Positions 26,366 through 36,038 of a stretch of 64,000 nucleotides of DNA are shown here, in pieces. The stretch's first letter is position 1; each line of letters opens with the position of its first letter. Source of the stretch: Dyadobacter sp. UC 10. GTDB taxonomy: Bacteria; Bacteroidota; Bacteroidia; Cytophagales; Spirosomataceae. Under the pieces are notes generated by a model, which saw only the letters and a list, made by a program, of their open reading frames with translations, searched no databases and had not been told where the DNA came from. The stretch spans positions 4,832,501 through 4,896,500 of the forward strand of contig NZ_VSRN01000001.1 of NCBI RefSeq assembly GCF_008369915.1. The letters run 5' to 3'. A program made the translations under genes and the position numbers.

Positions 26366-26929
26366 TTAAAACCTGTATCCCAAGTGAAGAGTAGGGAAAA
26401 CAGACCATTGCGATTGAGAATATCGGTGCCCGTTTCTGGTTATCATGGAAGGATTAAAGGAATGTATCAATGCCACCCACGGAACCAGGTAAAGGCCCTT
26501 ATATTGGTTTTGCTTATTGCCAAGCATAAAACGGTATCCTGTTCTCAGGCCGAGTGTCATACCGCCTGTTGACTGCCGCTGATCGTCGTTTTTCAGGCCA
26601 ATTTTATCTGTTGCATAATCCGATTGCAACCCCACGAAAATCCCCTTGTTTTTTCGTACCAGATAATCCACCTTTATTCCTGCCCCTGAGCTAAAAACAG
26701 AAAACAGCTTGTTTTCCAGGGCAAAATTGGGTTGTTTAATACCAAAAACACCGATATCGAACCTGACATGTTCTATGGTATATCCTGCATGAAAGGAGTA
26801 GCCTTTAAATATGAAGGCTATCGGGTCTGCTTCCAGCTCGAAACGGTTCTGTGCAGGCTGGCCTTGTGAAATACCTAGAAGGGGACAAAGTAAGATGGAA
26901 ACCAGGATAATCCTTGTGGCCCTATTCAT
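26366..26929 (-). CDS. Putative outer membrane beta-barrel protein
   Basis: A 187-residue protein with a signal peptide (MNRATRIILVSILLCPLLGISQGQ); start 26929 was chosen because it begins that signal. The mature part alternates barrel-like strands (YSFHAGYTIEHVRFDIGVFG, GLQSDYATDKIG, MTLGLRTGYRFMLG) and ends in LHLGYRF, a typical C-terminal barrel strand with terminal Phe. It is 72 bases downstream of a Crp-type regulator on the same strand and may be its target. Small Bacteroidota porin-like proteins of this sort have no known function. Confidence 0.65.
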   Translation of the reverse strand: MNRATRIILVSILLCPLLGISQGQPAQNRFELEADPIAFIFKGYSFHAGYTIEHVRFDIGVFGIKQPNFALENKLFSVFSSGAGIKVDYLVRKNKGIFVGLQSDYATDKIGLKNDDQRQSTGGMTLGLRTGYRFMLGNKQNQYKGLYLVPWVALIHSFNPSMITRNGHRYSQSQWSVFPTLHLGYRF

Positions 26930-27001
26930 ATCATTTGCAAATTGATTGTTAGCAAAGATACCCGTAGTCGGTAAGGCCATTCCTTAACAAAAGATAAGAA
27001 A

Positions 27002-27598
27002 TCAATCTGGACGGGCAATCCGCTTACGGATACGGCTAAGCGAAACAGGCGTGATACCGAGGAAGGATGCCAAAATATATTGCGGCACGCGCTGGACCAG
27101 TTCGGGGTAACGCACTGCAAAAAGCCCATAGCGCTCCTGGGGGCTAGCCAGAATATAAGACGACAAAAGCTGCTGTGCGGAAATAAACCGTGCTTCCATT
27201 ACTTTGCGCATGATGACATGGCTTTTGGGAAGCTGCGCATATAGGGTTTCCAGGTTTTCTTTGCTGAGCACCAGCAATGTGCAGTCTTCCAGCGTTTCCA
27301 GGGTCTGGATGCTGGGCTGCTGGTTGATGAAGCTTTCAAGACAACTGGCGAACATATTTTCGCTGAATATAAAAGCAGTAATCTGATCACTATCTTTTGT
27401 GTGATAGAAGAGCCGGGCCAAACCTGAACAAACAAAGTATAATTCATTTGCAATATCCCCTTCCCTGGTAATGATTGTTTTGCTTCTGACAACTCGGATT
27501 GTAAAGGCACTCTTCAATGCATTCCATTCCTGATCGGAAAGATCGACCAGACCTTCAATAGCGGATCTTAGCTTAGCGTATTCATTTACCTCGTTCAT
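27002..27598 (-). CDS. Crp/Fnr-family transcriptional regulator
   Basis: A 198-residue protein with an N-terminal cyclic-nucleotide-binding-type beta roll (TIITREGDIANELYFVCSGLARLFYHTKDSDQITAFIFSENMFA split over several strands) and a C-terminal helix-turn-helix (RVPQYILASFLGITPVSLSRIRKRI). No [4Fe-4S] cysteine cluster like that of FNR is present, and the arginine contact of true cAMP-binding CRP is not evident. This matches the abundant ligand-unknown Crp proteins of Bacteroidota. It lies directly upstream of an outer-membrane protein gene. Confidence 0.88.
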   Translation of the reverse strand: MNEVNEYAKLRSAIEGLVDLSDQEWNALKSAFTIRVVRSKTIITREGDIANELYFVCSGLARLFYHTKDSDQITAFIFSENMFASCLESFINQQPSIQTLETLEDCTLLVLSKENLETLYAQLPKSHVIMRKVMEARFISAQQLLSSYILASPQERYGLFAVRYPELVQRVPQYILASFLGITPVSLSRIRKRIARPD

Positions 27599-27734
27599 TG
27601 ACTTATAGGGGTGGTGTTGTCGTAAAGGTACCTATTATAAGACAAGTGGGAAGCAGATGTTGCAGCGTACAAGACATTGCTTGAAAAGCATTATTTACAT
27701 TAATTGAACTATCCTTGCTATCGCACGCCGCCTT

Positions 27735-29375
27735 TCATTCCGGGGCGCCAACCTGTCTGTGATCAAGGACTACTTTAAATTGTTTTAATTGATTTGATAA
27801 TAATTGATATTTTAAATTCTGAACAGGAAGTTTTTGGTCAATGCTAAGGGCGGCTGCTACACCTGCCGCCTGGCCCAGCAGCATGAATGTCCATTCAATG
27901 CGGACCGCACCGTAGGCAATGTGGCTGGACGAAATGCAGGTCGGTGTGATCAGATTTATGCATTCAGCCTTTTTGGGAACCATTGAGCGGTACGATACCG
28001 GCAGCGGCCGCCAGTAATCTCCTCCGAAAACAAACCCCTCGTTATAGGCCGCTCCATCGCGCACAATGCGGCGCACACTGTGCACGTCCGTGGGCCAGTA
28101 GGCAATGCAAACGGGGTCTTCAACCGGCGTCGGATTTTTGCGTTTTACGTGGTGTTGGGTAACCACATAGTCAGAAACCATGCGACGTGCATCACGCACG
28201 TAGAACATACGCGGGAAATGGTTGTTATCGGGGAATTCGTCTTTGGCATAACCCCATCTGGCCCATTCCTGCTGCAACTGCGGCGCGAGCGTTGCCACTT
28301 CCGGGTCGGTGGAAAGAAAGTAGAAAAGTCCCTTTGTGAACGTCGCGTGGTAGTCAAGGATGTCTTTTCGTTTGGTATAACTGCCCAGCGGATAAGCTTT
28401 GTTCATGCCGTACAAATTGTGCGAGAGATCGTGCCAGGCGCCGAGGTCGGTTTTTTCGTTGGGCAGATTTGCATGGGGCGTGTACAGTTTGCCGCCGGCT
28501 TTGAGATAGCGAATATAAATCTCGTATTCACTACGTTGGTAGCCTTCCGGCTTGTAAAAAGGCAGACGGTTGTTTTGATTTTTGGTCAGACAAACCCGAA
28601 AACAAAATGCCTGCAAATGATCATCGCCTTCGCCCGGCTTGCCCAGCGGCTCGTCCTGAATGGTCGGGATCAGGCCGCTTTTCGCGTCACCGGGAATGCG
28701 GTAAGGATCTACCCTTACACTGAATTGTGCATGCGTCGTTTCGCCGCGTATACCATTCAGCGTCTCTCCGTAAGTGCTGTTCGACTCCCGGCCGACAACT
28801 GTGCTGATGCCCGCTGCCGCCAGCAGATCGCCCTCTATGGTTGCATCTATAAAAACAGCCGCCGAAAAAGTCCGGCCGTCGACCGACCTTATTTGGGTAA
28901 TCTTAGCGTTGATTTTTTTTACAGCGTCCGCAGATTCCGCCAGTGCTGTATTTTTAAAAACGGGGACTTTGTGCTCGGCCAGCCAGTCGGCGATCACCTT
29001 TTCGGCTACTTTCGATTCCATTCTCCAAAGGCCGGGATCTTTGCGTTTTTCCGAAAGCATTTTTTCAAAAGCTTCCCTGCGTCCGTACACATCGGCCACG
29101 CGCCTGTAAAATTCCAGCGCAATGCCGCTCACCGCCGGACTGTTCCGGAATTCCTTGTGGTTATCAATATCCGCCCCGCCCAAACCTTCCACCACATTCC
29201 CGCCGATGTGAGCCGAAGGTTCAAGCAGCGCGACCGTTTTACCCAGTCGCGCGACCTGAATGGCCGATGCATATCCTGCTGCCGTGCCACCATAAATGAC
29301 CACGTCGAACTTTTCTTGTCCATAACCTGCCCATGCCACAGCCAGCAGCAGGAGCGTTCCGATCCATTTTTGCAT
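27735..29375 (-). CDS. Secreted FAD-dependent oxidoreductase (second of a tandem pair)
   Basis: A 546-residue protein with a Sec-type signal peptide (MQKWIGTLLLLAVAWAGYGQ) followed by the FAD Rossmann motif DVVIYGGTAAGYASAIQVAR and the second FAD contact EPSAHIGGNVVEG. The overall plan fits the PF12831 FAD_oxidored family (often labelled xanthan lyase-like without evidence). The C-terminal region INLITPTCISSSHIAYGAVRIE matches the neighbouring paralogue (TNLLVPVCLSVSHVAFCSARVE). It begins three bases after the paralogue's stop and is the last gene of the operon. Cofactor-bearing proteins are usually exported by Tat, so the plain Sec signal is notable. Substrate unknown; locus context implies a saccharide. 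Confidence 0.88.
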   Translation of the reverse strand: MQKWIGTLLLLAVAWAGYGQEKFDVVIYGGTAAGYASAIQVARLGKTVALLEPSAHIGGNVVEGLGGADIDNHKEFRNSPAVSGIALEFYRRVADVYGRREAFEKMLSEKRKDPGLWRMESKVAEKVIADWLAEHKVPVFKNTALAESADAVKKINAKITQIRSVDGRTFSAAVFIDATIEGDLLAAAGISTVVGRESNSTYGETLNGIRGETTHAQFSVRVDPYRIPGDAKSGLIPTIQDEPLGKPGEGDDHLQAFCFRVCLTKNQNNRLPFYKPEGYQRSEYEIYIRYLKAGGKLYTPHANLPNEKTDLGAWHDLSHNLYGMNKAYPLGSYTKRKDILDYHATFTKGLFYFLSTDPEVATLAPQLQQEWARWGYAKDEFPDNNHFPRMFYVRDARRMVSDYVVTQHHVKRKNPTPVEDPVCIAYWPTDVHSVRRIVRDGAAYNEGFVFGGDYWRPLPVSYRSMVPKKAECINLITPTCISSSHIAYGAVRIEWTFMLLGQAAGVAAALSIDQKLPVQNLKYQLLSNQLKQFKVVLDHRQVGAPE

Positions 29376-29378
29376 TAC

Positions 29379-30953
29379 CTATTTTTTACGGGTTTCCTTG
29401 TCGTTCCACACCTGGGCGTCGATGCTGATGATCACGCCTTTTTCTTTGAGCCGCGCCTGCAATGCCTTCACGTCGATCGCCTGTACGGTTTTTTGTTGTT
29501 TCGCAGCCATCGCCGCGGCAATGCCCGCACTGTTTCCAAGCTGCATCCAGGTCGATTCTACCCGTGCCGAACAAAAGGCTACATGCGAGACCGACAGACA
29601 AACCGGCACGAGAAGGTTGGTGCATTCAGAAGCTTTCGGCGTGAGTGTCCGATATGAAAATTCGTAAGGTGCCGCCGTCGTATGCCAGATGCGGCCCTCG
29701 TTCACAAAATGGGTTTTGGAAACCGCCACGCGCTGTACATGGTGGCTGTCGATCCAGTGTGAGCCCAGGGCGATCGCGTCTGGTTTCGCGCGTGTTTCGA
29801 GAATGTCCTTCTGGGTCTGGATCAATGCTCCTTTCATCCTGCGCGCCTCACGGACGTAGAGATAGTAGGGGAAATGCCCGTTATCCTTGAATTCGTCCGC
29901 GGTGAGTCCGTACTGGTTCACCTCATCGTGCAGGGCTTTGGGCACCGAAGGGTCATTGGCCAGAAAATATAGAAAACCTAATGTCCAGTTTTTGTGATCT
30001 TCATAAATAGCCTTTTGTGCGGCATAATCCGCATCGGGATAATCGACATTGCCCCCGAAATGCCCCAGCGAGATCACCGATTTTTGTTTGTTGTTGGTTT
30101 CAAATTTTCCCGTCGGGTAATTCCATTTGTACAGGTCGATCAGGTCGCGGAATTTGGTTTCAGGTTTGTTTTTCAAAAGGCGTTTCAACAAAACAAAACG
30201 GTCCGGATTGTATTGCTCCGGCTTGGGAAAGGGGACACGATTATCCAGCGTCGACATCACTACGCGGAAATTGTAATTCATCACACGTTTGTCGGCCTGG
30301 CCTTCGGTCAATGTGCTGCGCTCGACAAAACCGGGCAGCAATTTTCCGGAATCATCGTAAGGCGACGCTTCAATGGGCTCGTCCATAAACCTGACGCCCG
30401 CGTAAGATTCGCCATATTGCTGTTTGCTTTCGCGGCCCCAGGTGTACGAAACCCCCGAGCGGGACATTAAATCACCTTCGTAAGTACAATCGAGGAAAAC
30501 TTTTGCAGTAAAATCTTTACCGTCTGTGAGTTTGATCGACTGGATCGCATTTCCTTTTTTATTGACTTTTTGAACAAAACCTCCATACAAAACCTTCACG
30601 CCCGCCTCCGAAAGCAGGTCATTGAAAGTCTTCTCGGCTACGTGTGACTCGAAGTAAAACTCGACCTTGTCCTTTCCATAAAACTTCGACATTCTCTGGT
30701 AAAATTCCAGGGGCAGCCCTGAAATGGTTTCCTCGATCATATGCTCCGATTCGGCGGTGCCTATCCCGCTCGTATTGAGCCCGCCCACATGGTTCGTCTG
30801 CTCGATCAGCAGCACTTTCGCTCCTTCTCGCCCGGCCGCCGCAGCAGCAATTACGCCCCCCGGCGTGCCTCCGTACACGATCACGTCGTATTTCTCCTGG
30901 GCCATGCCCGTCCATGATAGCAATGCAAAAACAAGTATCAGTAAATGTTTCAT
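29379..30953 (-). CDS. Secreted FAD-dependent oxidoreductase (first of a tandem pair)
   Basis: A 524-residue protein with a signal peptide (MKHLLILVFALLSWTGMAQ) and the FAD-binding start YDVIVYGGTPGGVIAAAAAG, then LIEQTNHVGGLNTSG. It is a paralogue of the following gene along its whole length and belongs to the same PF12831 family. It lies 51 bases after the SusD gene on the same strand, so it is part of the sigma/FecR/SusCD operon. It likely oxidises a sugar or sugar-derived alcohol in the periplasm. No lyase or glycosidase accompanies it. Confidence 0.88.
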   Translation of the reverse strand: MKHLLILVFALLSWTGMAQEKYDVIVYGGTPGGVIAAAAAGREGAKVLLIEQTNHVGGLNTSGIGTAESEHMIEETISGLPLEFYQRMSKFYGKDKVEFYFESHVAEKTFNDLLSEAGVKVLYGGFVQKVNKKGNAIQSIKLTDGKDFTAKVFLDCTYEGDLMSRSGVSYTWGRESKQQYGESYAGVRFMDEPIEASPYDDSGKLLPGFVERSTLTEGQADKRVMNYNFRVVMSTLDNRVPFPKPEQYNPDRFVLLKRLLKNKPETKFRDLIDLYKWNYPTGKFETNNKQKSVISLGHFGGNVDYPDADYAAQKAIYEDHKNWTLGFLYFLANDPSVPKALHDEVNQYGLTADEFKDNGHFPYYLYVREARRMKGALIQTQKDILETRAKPDAIALGSHWIDSHHVQRVAVSKTHFVNEGRIWHTTAAPYEFSYRTLTPKASECTNLLVPVCLSVSHVAFCSARVESTWMQLGNSAGIAAAMAAKQQKTVQAIDVKALQARLKEKGVIISIDAQVWNDKETRKK

Positions 30954-31004
30954 AAGGTTAAATTTGAGCCGGCGGGAAAACGAATGCCCGCCAGCCGTGA
31001 AGAA

Positions 31005-32435
31005 TCAGTAACCAGGATTTTGTTCCAATGCGGGATTTACGTCGATTTCCTGTACGGGAATCGGGTAGAGCAAGTGCCGCTCTTCCGCTGTCACGCCTAT
31101 TTTCTGCATCTGCGGAATGTAACGACCAGTTCGCAGCAAGTCCCAGCGGCGGTGACCTTCGAAACACAGTTCCCAGCTGCGTTCCTGGTACACGCTTTCG
31201 CGGAATTGAGCCTGGGTGAGGTTTTTAAGGTCGGGCAAAACAGTGGCCGCGCCGCCATTTCTGGCGCGGGCTCTTATCTGGTTGATAGCCGCGTAGGCTT
31301 CCGCCGTTGCGGTACCTGCTTCGTTCAATGCTTCCGCGTACATCAGCAGCACATCGGCGTAGCGCATTACGATAAAGTTGTTTCTCGCGCGGCCGGCTCC
31401 GCAGGCCAGCGGGTCCCAGTATTTGTCCATATGCGGGCCTGTGCGCGACTTGACAACCGTCCCGTTGGCGATCGTTTTCTCTTCGATCACCGTCACCGTT
31501 TTGCGGTAATCGCCTGGTTGATAGGATGCCACGTGTGCAGGTATCACCTGGTAACTGCCGCCCGTCAGGTTGATCGGGTAGCTGAAATAGATCGCAAAGC
31601 TCTCCGCCATGCCGCTTCCGTATGTCGGCAGCACACAGCTGTACTGCACCGAAAAAATGTGCTCGGGACCGTTTTCTTTTTCAGGAAGAAATACGTCGCG
31701 GTAATCTGGGACCAGACTGTATGTCGCCGCGTCGATCACCTCTTTCGCTTTGGCCGCCGCATTCGCCCAATCCTTGCGGGTCAGGTATACTTTCGCCAGC
31801 ACGCTTTTCGCAGCACCGACGGTCGCACGTCCGGTTTCCGTCGCCAGCGTGTATTTCGCAGGCAATACTTTTTCGGCATCGAGCAGGTCGGCTACGATTT
31901 GCTGATAAACCTTTTCCACCGGGTCGCGGGGCATTTCCACATTCACCACATCATTGCTTACCACCGTCACCAGCGGAATGTCGCCGAATGCCTGCACCAG
32001 ATTAAAATACGCCAGTGCACGCAGGAACTTGGCTTCGCCCACGATCTGGTCGCGCAGCTTGGTATCCATGGCAATGCCGGGCACATTGGCGATCACGCGG
32101 TTTGCCCGGTCGATGAGCGTGTAGCTGTTGGTATAAAAAGTGTCGAAAAGGCGCGTGCCGCTGTTAAAAAGGTTTTTATGGATTTCATTTCCGCCTCCAT
32201 TGTCCTCGCGCACTTCGCATTCGTCGCTGTTCAGGTCGGCCAGATCGATCATCGTCATGCCGTAAATGCCTTTCAGCCGGTCGTAGACCGCATTCAACGC
32301 GGAGGTCGCATCGGCGGGGGAATTAAATGAATTGGATTCTTCCAGAAAGCTCAGAGGCTCTTCTTTCAGATTGTCTTCGCAGGATACCGACAGCATGAGC
32401 ATCACGGTCAGTATCAGGTAGTTTTTTATTTTCAT
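31005..32435 (-). CDS. SusD/RagB-family surface glycan-binding lipoprotein
   Basis: A 476-residue lipoprotein (lipobox Cys in LMLSVSC). SusD hallmarks: FNSPADATSALNAVYDRL, DQIVGEAKFLRALAYFNLVQAFGDIPLVT split around the TPR-like core, DVLLMYAEALNEAGTATAEAYAAINQIRARA, and the end RHLLYPIPVQEIDVNPALEQNPGY. It lies 18 bases after the SusC stop and pairs with that transporter. Confidence 0.95.
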   Translation of the reverse strand: MKIKNYLILTVMLMLSVSCEDNLKEEPLSFLEESNSFNSPADATSALNAVYDRLKGIYGMTMIDLADLNSDECEVREDNGGGNEIHKNLFNSGTRLFDTFYTNSYTLIDRANRVIANVPGIAMDTKLRDQIVGEAKFLRALAYFNLVQAFGDIPLVTVVSNDVVNVEMPRDPVEKVYQQIVADLLDAEKVLPAKYTLATETGRATVGAAKSVLAKVYLTRKDWANAAAKAKEVIDAATYSLVPDYRDVFLPEKENGPEHIFSVQYSCVLPTYGSGMAESFAIYFSYPINLTGGSYQVIPAHVASYQPGDYRKTVTVIEEKTIANGTVVKSRTGPHMDKYWDPLACGAGRARNNFIVMRYADVLLMYAEALNEAGTATAEAYAAINQIRARARNGGAATVLPDLKNLTQAQFRESVYQERSWELCFEGHRRWDLLRTGRYIPQMQKIGVTAEERHLLYPIPVQEIDVNPALEQNPGY

Positions 32436-32453
32436 GATATCAAAATTTCGGGT

Positions 32454-35400
32454 TTAGAATGACAGCGAAGCGCCTACTGTGTAAACACGCGCCGCCGGGT
32501 AAGCATAGCTGTCGAGACCATATTGCACATTGCTGCTGAAATTGGAATTGACCTCCGGATCAAAACCCCTGTATTTGGTCAGGGTCACCAGGTTTTGGCC
32601 GCTCACATAAGCGCGCACCCTTTTGATCCAGCCCGGTTTGAAAGGGATCACGTAGCCGAGTGAAATATTTTTAAGCCGCACGAAAGAGCCGTCTTCGATG
32701 TAAAATGAATCGGTGCCTGTGCTCCGCCACTGCCGGATCGAGGGCAATGTGTTGGAAGGCCGGTCGGCACGCCAGGCGCCTTCGATCACCGTCCGCAGGA
32801 GGTTGTCGCTCGGGTCCGACTGCTCCATGGATTTGCGCGTTTCGTTCAGGATTTTGTTCCCCTGCACGCCCTGGATAAAAATGGACAGATCGAAGCCCTT
32901 GAATGTAAAATTGTTGGTCATACCGAAAATGAATTTAGGAAGGCCATTGCCGAGGATCTGTCGGTCGCTGGCTTCATTAAAAACCCCGTCACCATTGACA
33001 TCTTTGTAACGGATCGCACCCGGCAGATCACCGGCCCGGGCCAGGTTTCCCGCCGCTTTGATCTCCTCTGCATTTTGCCAGATCCCGTCGAAAACATTTC
33101 CGTAAAAAGACCCTACCGATTCGCCCACTTTGACGATGGAGTTACCTGTGAAAATCTGGTCTGCATTATTGAGCTTTAACACCCTGTTGCGGTTCAGTGA
33201 AAGGTTGGCGTTGGTTCTCCATTTGAAGTTGCCGTCGAGGTTTACCGTGTTAATCCCCACTTCAAACCCTTTGTTGACCAGACTACCAATGTTTCTGGTA
33301 ACCTCCGCAAATCCCGTGGTGGCCGGAAGCTGCACCTGAAGAAGCAGGTCGCTCGTGGTTTTGATATAATAATCGGCGGTGAGTAAAATGCGGTTATTAA
33401 GTATTCCCAGGTCAAAACCAACATCAAACTGGGCCGTTTTTTCCCAGCGCAAATCAGGGTTGGCAATGCGGGAAGCCTGATTGATCAGCACTTCTTGATC
33501 GCCGAACACGCCGCGAGAAGTGGTGTATTGCGACAAAGAGTTATACAAACCAATCCCATCGTTTCCCGTCACGCCGTAACTCACGCGGAATTTCAGGTCG
33601 CTCACCGCTTTCACGCTTTTCATAAAAGCCTCGTCGGAAACACGCCAGGCAAATGCACCGGAGGGGAAAAAGCCGTATTTGTTGTTGGTCCCAAAGCGCG
33701 AGGAACCGTCGATCCGGCCGGTGAGTGTAAACAGGTATTTATCCGAAAACCGGTAATTCACGCGTCCCAGATACGAATTCAGGCCCCATTCCCTGAGATC
33801 GCTGCGGGGCGGCAGTGGCTTGTTGCCCATTCCGATATTATTCGCACCGAGCGAATAGCTGGGAAAATCCTGCGCCTCGGCATAGGCCCGCTCTTCGCGG
33901 TTGCTCTGGAATGTCACCCCGGCCACCACGTCGAATGCATGTGCCCCGCGTGAGCGCGAGTAGGTCAGCACGTTTTCGTTGAGCAGGTTCAGGTTGTTGG
34001 ACGAGCCATTACTGCCGTAGCCATTCTGCGTGTTGCCGATCAATGTTTGCGGGGTGTAAAAAATGTTGCGCCGCGTGTTAAGGATGTCTGCACCCAGACT
34101 TACGCGGGCAGTCAAACCTTCCGCCAGGGTGATATCCGTGAAAACGCTACCCAATATACGATCGGTCAAAAGGGTGTTGGTGGAAGTCCGCGCGACGGCT
34201 ACAGGGTTGGCTACCGAACTGAATCCCGAGCCGGGACCGACGTTCAGCAACTGGTAGTTTCCATTCGCATCGAAGATGGGGCTGGCCGGTGAGGCACGCA
34301 GCGCAAGCCCGACGAGACTAAGCGACCCGGTTTCATTAACACTGTTATTATTACTGCGACTGATCGTAAAGTTCGTCCCCATCTTCACACGCTTGCTAAC
34401 CCTCGCATCCAGGTTGACGCGCGTCGTGTAACGCTTGAAACCGGAAGTGATCACGATCCCGTTCTGGCTGAAATAGTTGCCGCTAACCAGATAGCGGATC
34501 TTCTCCGTGCCGCCCGACACTGATAGCTGGTAACTTTGCATGGGCGCGCTGCGGAAAATCTCCTTTTGCCAGTTGGTGCCTGCGCCATAATCCGCTGGTT
34601 TCTTCGGGTAAGCCCCCTTCGGATCGCCGTAGCGTTCGGCGAAATTCAGGTTGCGCAATTGCTCGTTTTTCGAGGCAGTATGCTCGGCGGCAGTGGCCAT
34701 ATCCAGCATCTGGGTCACCTGCTGCACGCCGTAAAATGCGTCGAAATCGACCGTTGCCTGGCCTTCCTTGCCACGTTTTGTTGTAACGAGCACCACGCCA
34801 TTCGCACCTCTGGAACCGTAGATGGCCGTGGCCGACGCGTCTTTCAGGATTTCGATAGACTCGATGTCGTTGGGGTTAATGGCCGCGAGCGGGTTAGGGT
34901 AGGAGGTCGAGTTGCCTGCGCCGCTGGCTGGGTCCGGGTTGGTCATCGGAAATCCGTCGATCACATAAAGCGGATCGTTGCTGGCCGAAATAGAGTTTCC
35001 GCCGCGCACACGGATCGTAATGCCGCCCCCGGGCGCATTGGACGAATTGGTCACCTGCACACCGGGCACCCGGCCTTGTAACGCCTGGTTGAAAGAGCTG
35101 ACGGGCTGTTCTTTCAGCTCCGTGGAACCGATGGAGGCCACCGACCCGGTCAGGTCGCGTTTTTTGACCACACCATAACCCACCACCACTACCTCGCTCA
35201 GCAGCTTATCGTCTTGTTTTAAAATCACATCAACGCTCGTCTGCGTGCCGACCACGATTTCCTGGGAGATATAACCGACAAAGGAAAAAACGAGGGTTGC
35301 GCCTGCATCCGGAATGTCAAAGCTGTATCTGCCGTTTTCGTCTGTGATCGCGCCGGTTTGCGTGCCTTTGACGAGCACATTCACGCCCGGCAGTCCCACA

Positions 35401-35852
35401 CCCGACTGATCGGAAACGGTTCCCGATACTTTCAGGGCTGATTTTTCCTCCGCTTTTTCCTTCACCGGGACTTGTTCGGGCACATCCGGCAGGTTTCGTC
35501 TCAGGATGATCTGCCGGCCTACGATCTCGTATTGCAGGTTATAGGGCTTCAAGAGTTTGTCCAGGACAACCGAAAGCTTTTCATTGGAAAATTGCAGGGA
35601 AACTTTACGGGAAGCCTGGATCAGGTTCGGGCTATAAGAAAATTTGACATCCGCGCTTTTTTCAATTGATTGAAGTACGGAAAAGATCTGCTGGTTGACG
35701 ACGCTGACAGATACTTTGCGGTTAAGCAATTCCTGCGCACGCACGTCGGCCGCTAAGGAGATATTGGCAATGATGGCTGCTATACAGCATTGTAGAAATG
35801 TCCATCGCATGGTTTTGACTACCCACAGAGGGATAGCGTCAATTATTTTCAT
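32454..35852 (-). CDS. SusC-type TonB-dependent transporter with STN signalling domain
   Basis: A 1132-residue transporter. After a signal region (residues to about 40, ADVRAQ) comes an STN (secretin/TonB N-terminal) domain, about 45-110, containing SVLQSIEKSADVKFSYSP and ending QIILRRNL. A CarboxypepD_reg-like domain (VSGTVSDQSGVGLPGVNVLVKG), the TonB-box region VVVGYGVVKKRDLTGS, the plug and the barrel follow. The STN domain lets the receptor signal to the FecR anti-sigma factor encoded next to it. I used the ATG at 35852; an upstream frame start at 35894 lacks support. A 186-base leader with a strong hairpin separates it from fecR. Confidence 0.95.
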   Translation of the reverse strand: MKIIDAIPLWVVKTMRWTFLQCCIAAIIANISLAADVRAQELLNRKVSVSVVNQQIFSVLQSIEKSADVKFSYSPNLIQASRKVSLQFSNEKLSVVLDKLLKPYNLQYEIVGRQIILRRNLPDVPEQVPVKEKAEEKSALKVSGTVSDQSGVGLPGVNVLVKGTQTGAITDENGRYSFDIPDAGATLVFSFVGYISQEIVVGTQTSVDVILKQDDKLLSEVVVVGYGVVKKRDLTGSVASIGSTELKEQPVSSFNQALQGRVPGVQVTNSSNAPGGGITIRVRGGNSISASNDPLYVIDGFPMTNPDPASGAGNSTSYPNPLAAINPNDIESIEILKDASATAIYGSRGANGVVLVTTKRGKEGQATVDFDAFYGVQQVTQMLDMATAAEHTASKNEQLRNLNFAERYGDPKGAYPKKPADYGAGTNWQKEIFRSAPMQSYQLSVSGGTEKIRYLVSGNYFSQNGIVITSGFKRYTTRVNLDARVSKRVKMGTNFTISRSNNNSVNETGSLSLVGLALRASPASPIFDANGNYQLLNVGPGSGFSSVANPVAVARTSTNTLLTDRILGSVFTDITLAEGLTARVSLGADILNTRRNIFYTPQTLIGNTQNGYGSNGSSNNLNLLNENVLTYSRSRGAHAFDVVAGVTFQSNREERAYAEAQDFPSYSLGANNIGMGNKPLPPRSDLREWGLNSYLGRVNYRFSDKYLFTLTGRIDGSSRFGTNNKYGFFPSGAFAWRVSDEAFMKSVKAVSDLKFRVSYGVTGNDGIGLYNSLSQYTTSRGVFGDQEVLINQASRIANPDLRWEKTAQFDVGFDLGILNNRILLTADYYIKTTSDLLLQVQLPATTGFAEVTRNIGSLVNKGFEVGINTVNLDGNFKWRTNANLSLNRNRVLKLNNADQIFTGNSIVKVGESVGSFYGNVFDGIWQNAEEIKAAGNLARAGDLPGAIRYKDVNGDGVFNEASDRQILGNGLPKFIFGMTNNFTFKGFDLSIFIQGVQGNKILNETRKSMEQSDPSDNLLRTVIEGAWRADRPSNTLPSIRQWRSTGTDSFYIEDGSFVRLKNISLGYVIPFKPGWIKRVRAYVSGQNLVTLTKYRGFDPEVNSNFSSNVQYGLDSYAYPAARVYTVGASLSF

Positions 35853-35948
35853 AATTTTGATTGTTTTGGTTTGACCAACATTGAAGCAAAACACCCCACA
35901 TCGGGTCTCAAGCGATGTTCATGGCAACATGATCGGGGATTTTCAGGG

Positions 35949-35978
35949 CCGGTGATGTTTCAGCATCACCGGTTTTTT
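35949..35978. terminator. Hairpin between fecR and susC
   Basis: A perfect 9-bp stem CCGGTGATG (35949-35957) with its complement at 35964-35972 and a 6-base loop, followed on the plus strand by a run of six T. It looks like a plus-strand rho-independent terminator, yet both flanking genes are on the minus strand, where it would be a leader hairpin of the susC message. Confidence 0.55.
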
Positions 35979-36038
35979 CTTTTCTGGCACACGGTACTTT
36001 TAATGCATAGGTAAGGGTTTAGGGTTCATGAAAAAGGG

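Noticed and set aside
28080..29657. A 525-codon plus-strand open frame
   Set aside because: It lies antisense to the two FAD oxidoreductase genes, has no family resemblance, and its composition is that of a reversed codon pattern; the minus-strand genes explain it.
30945..32330. A 461-codon plus-strand open frame
   Set aside because: It mirrors the SusD gene on the minus strand, which is complete and well supported.
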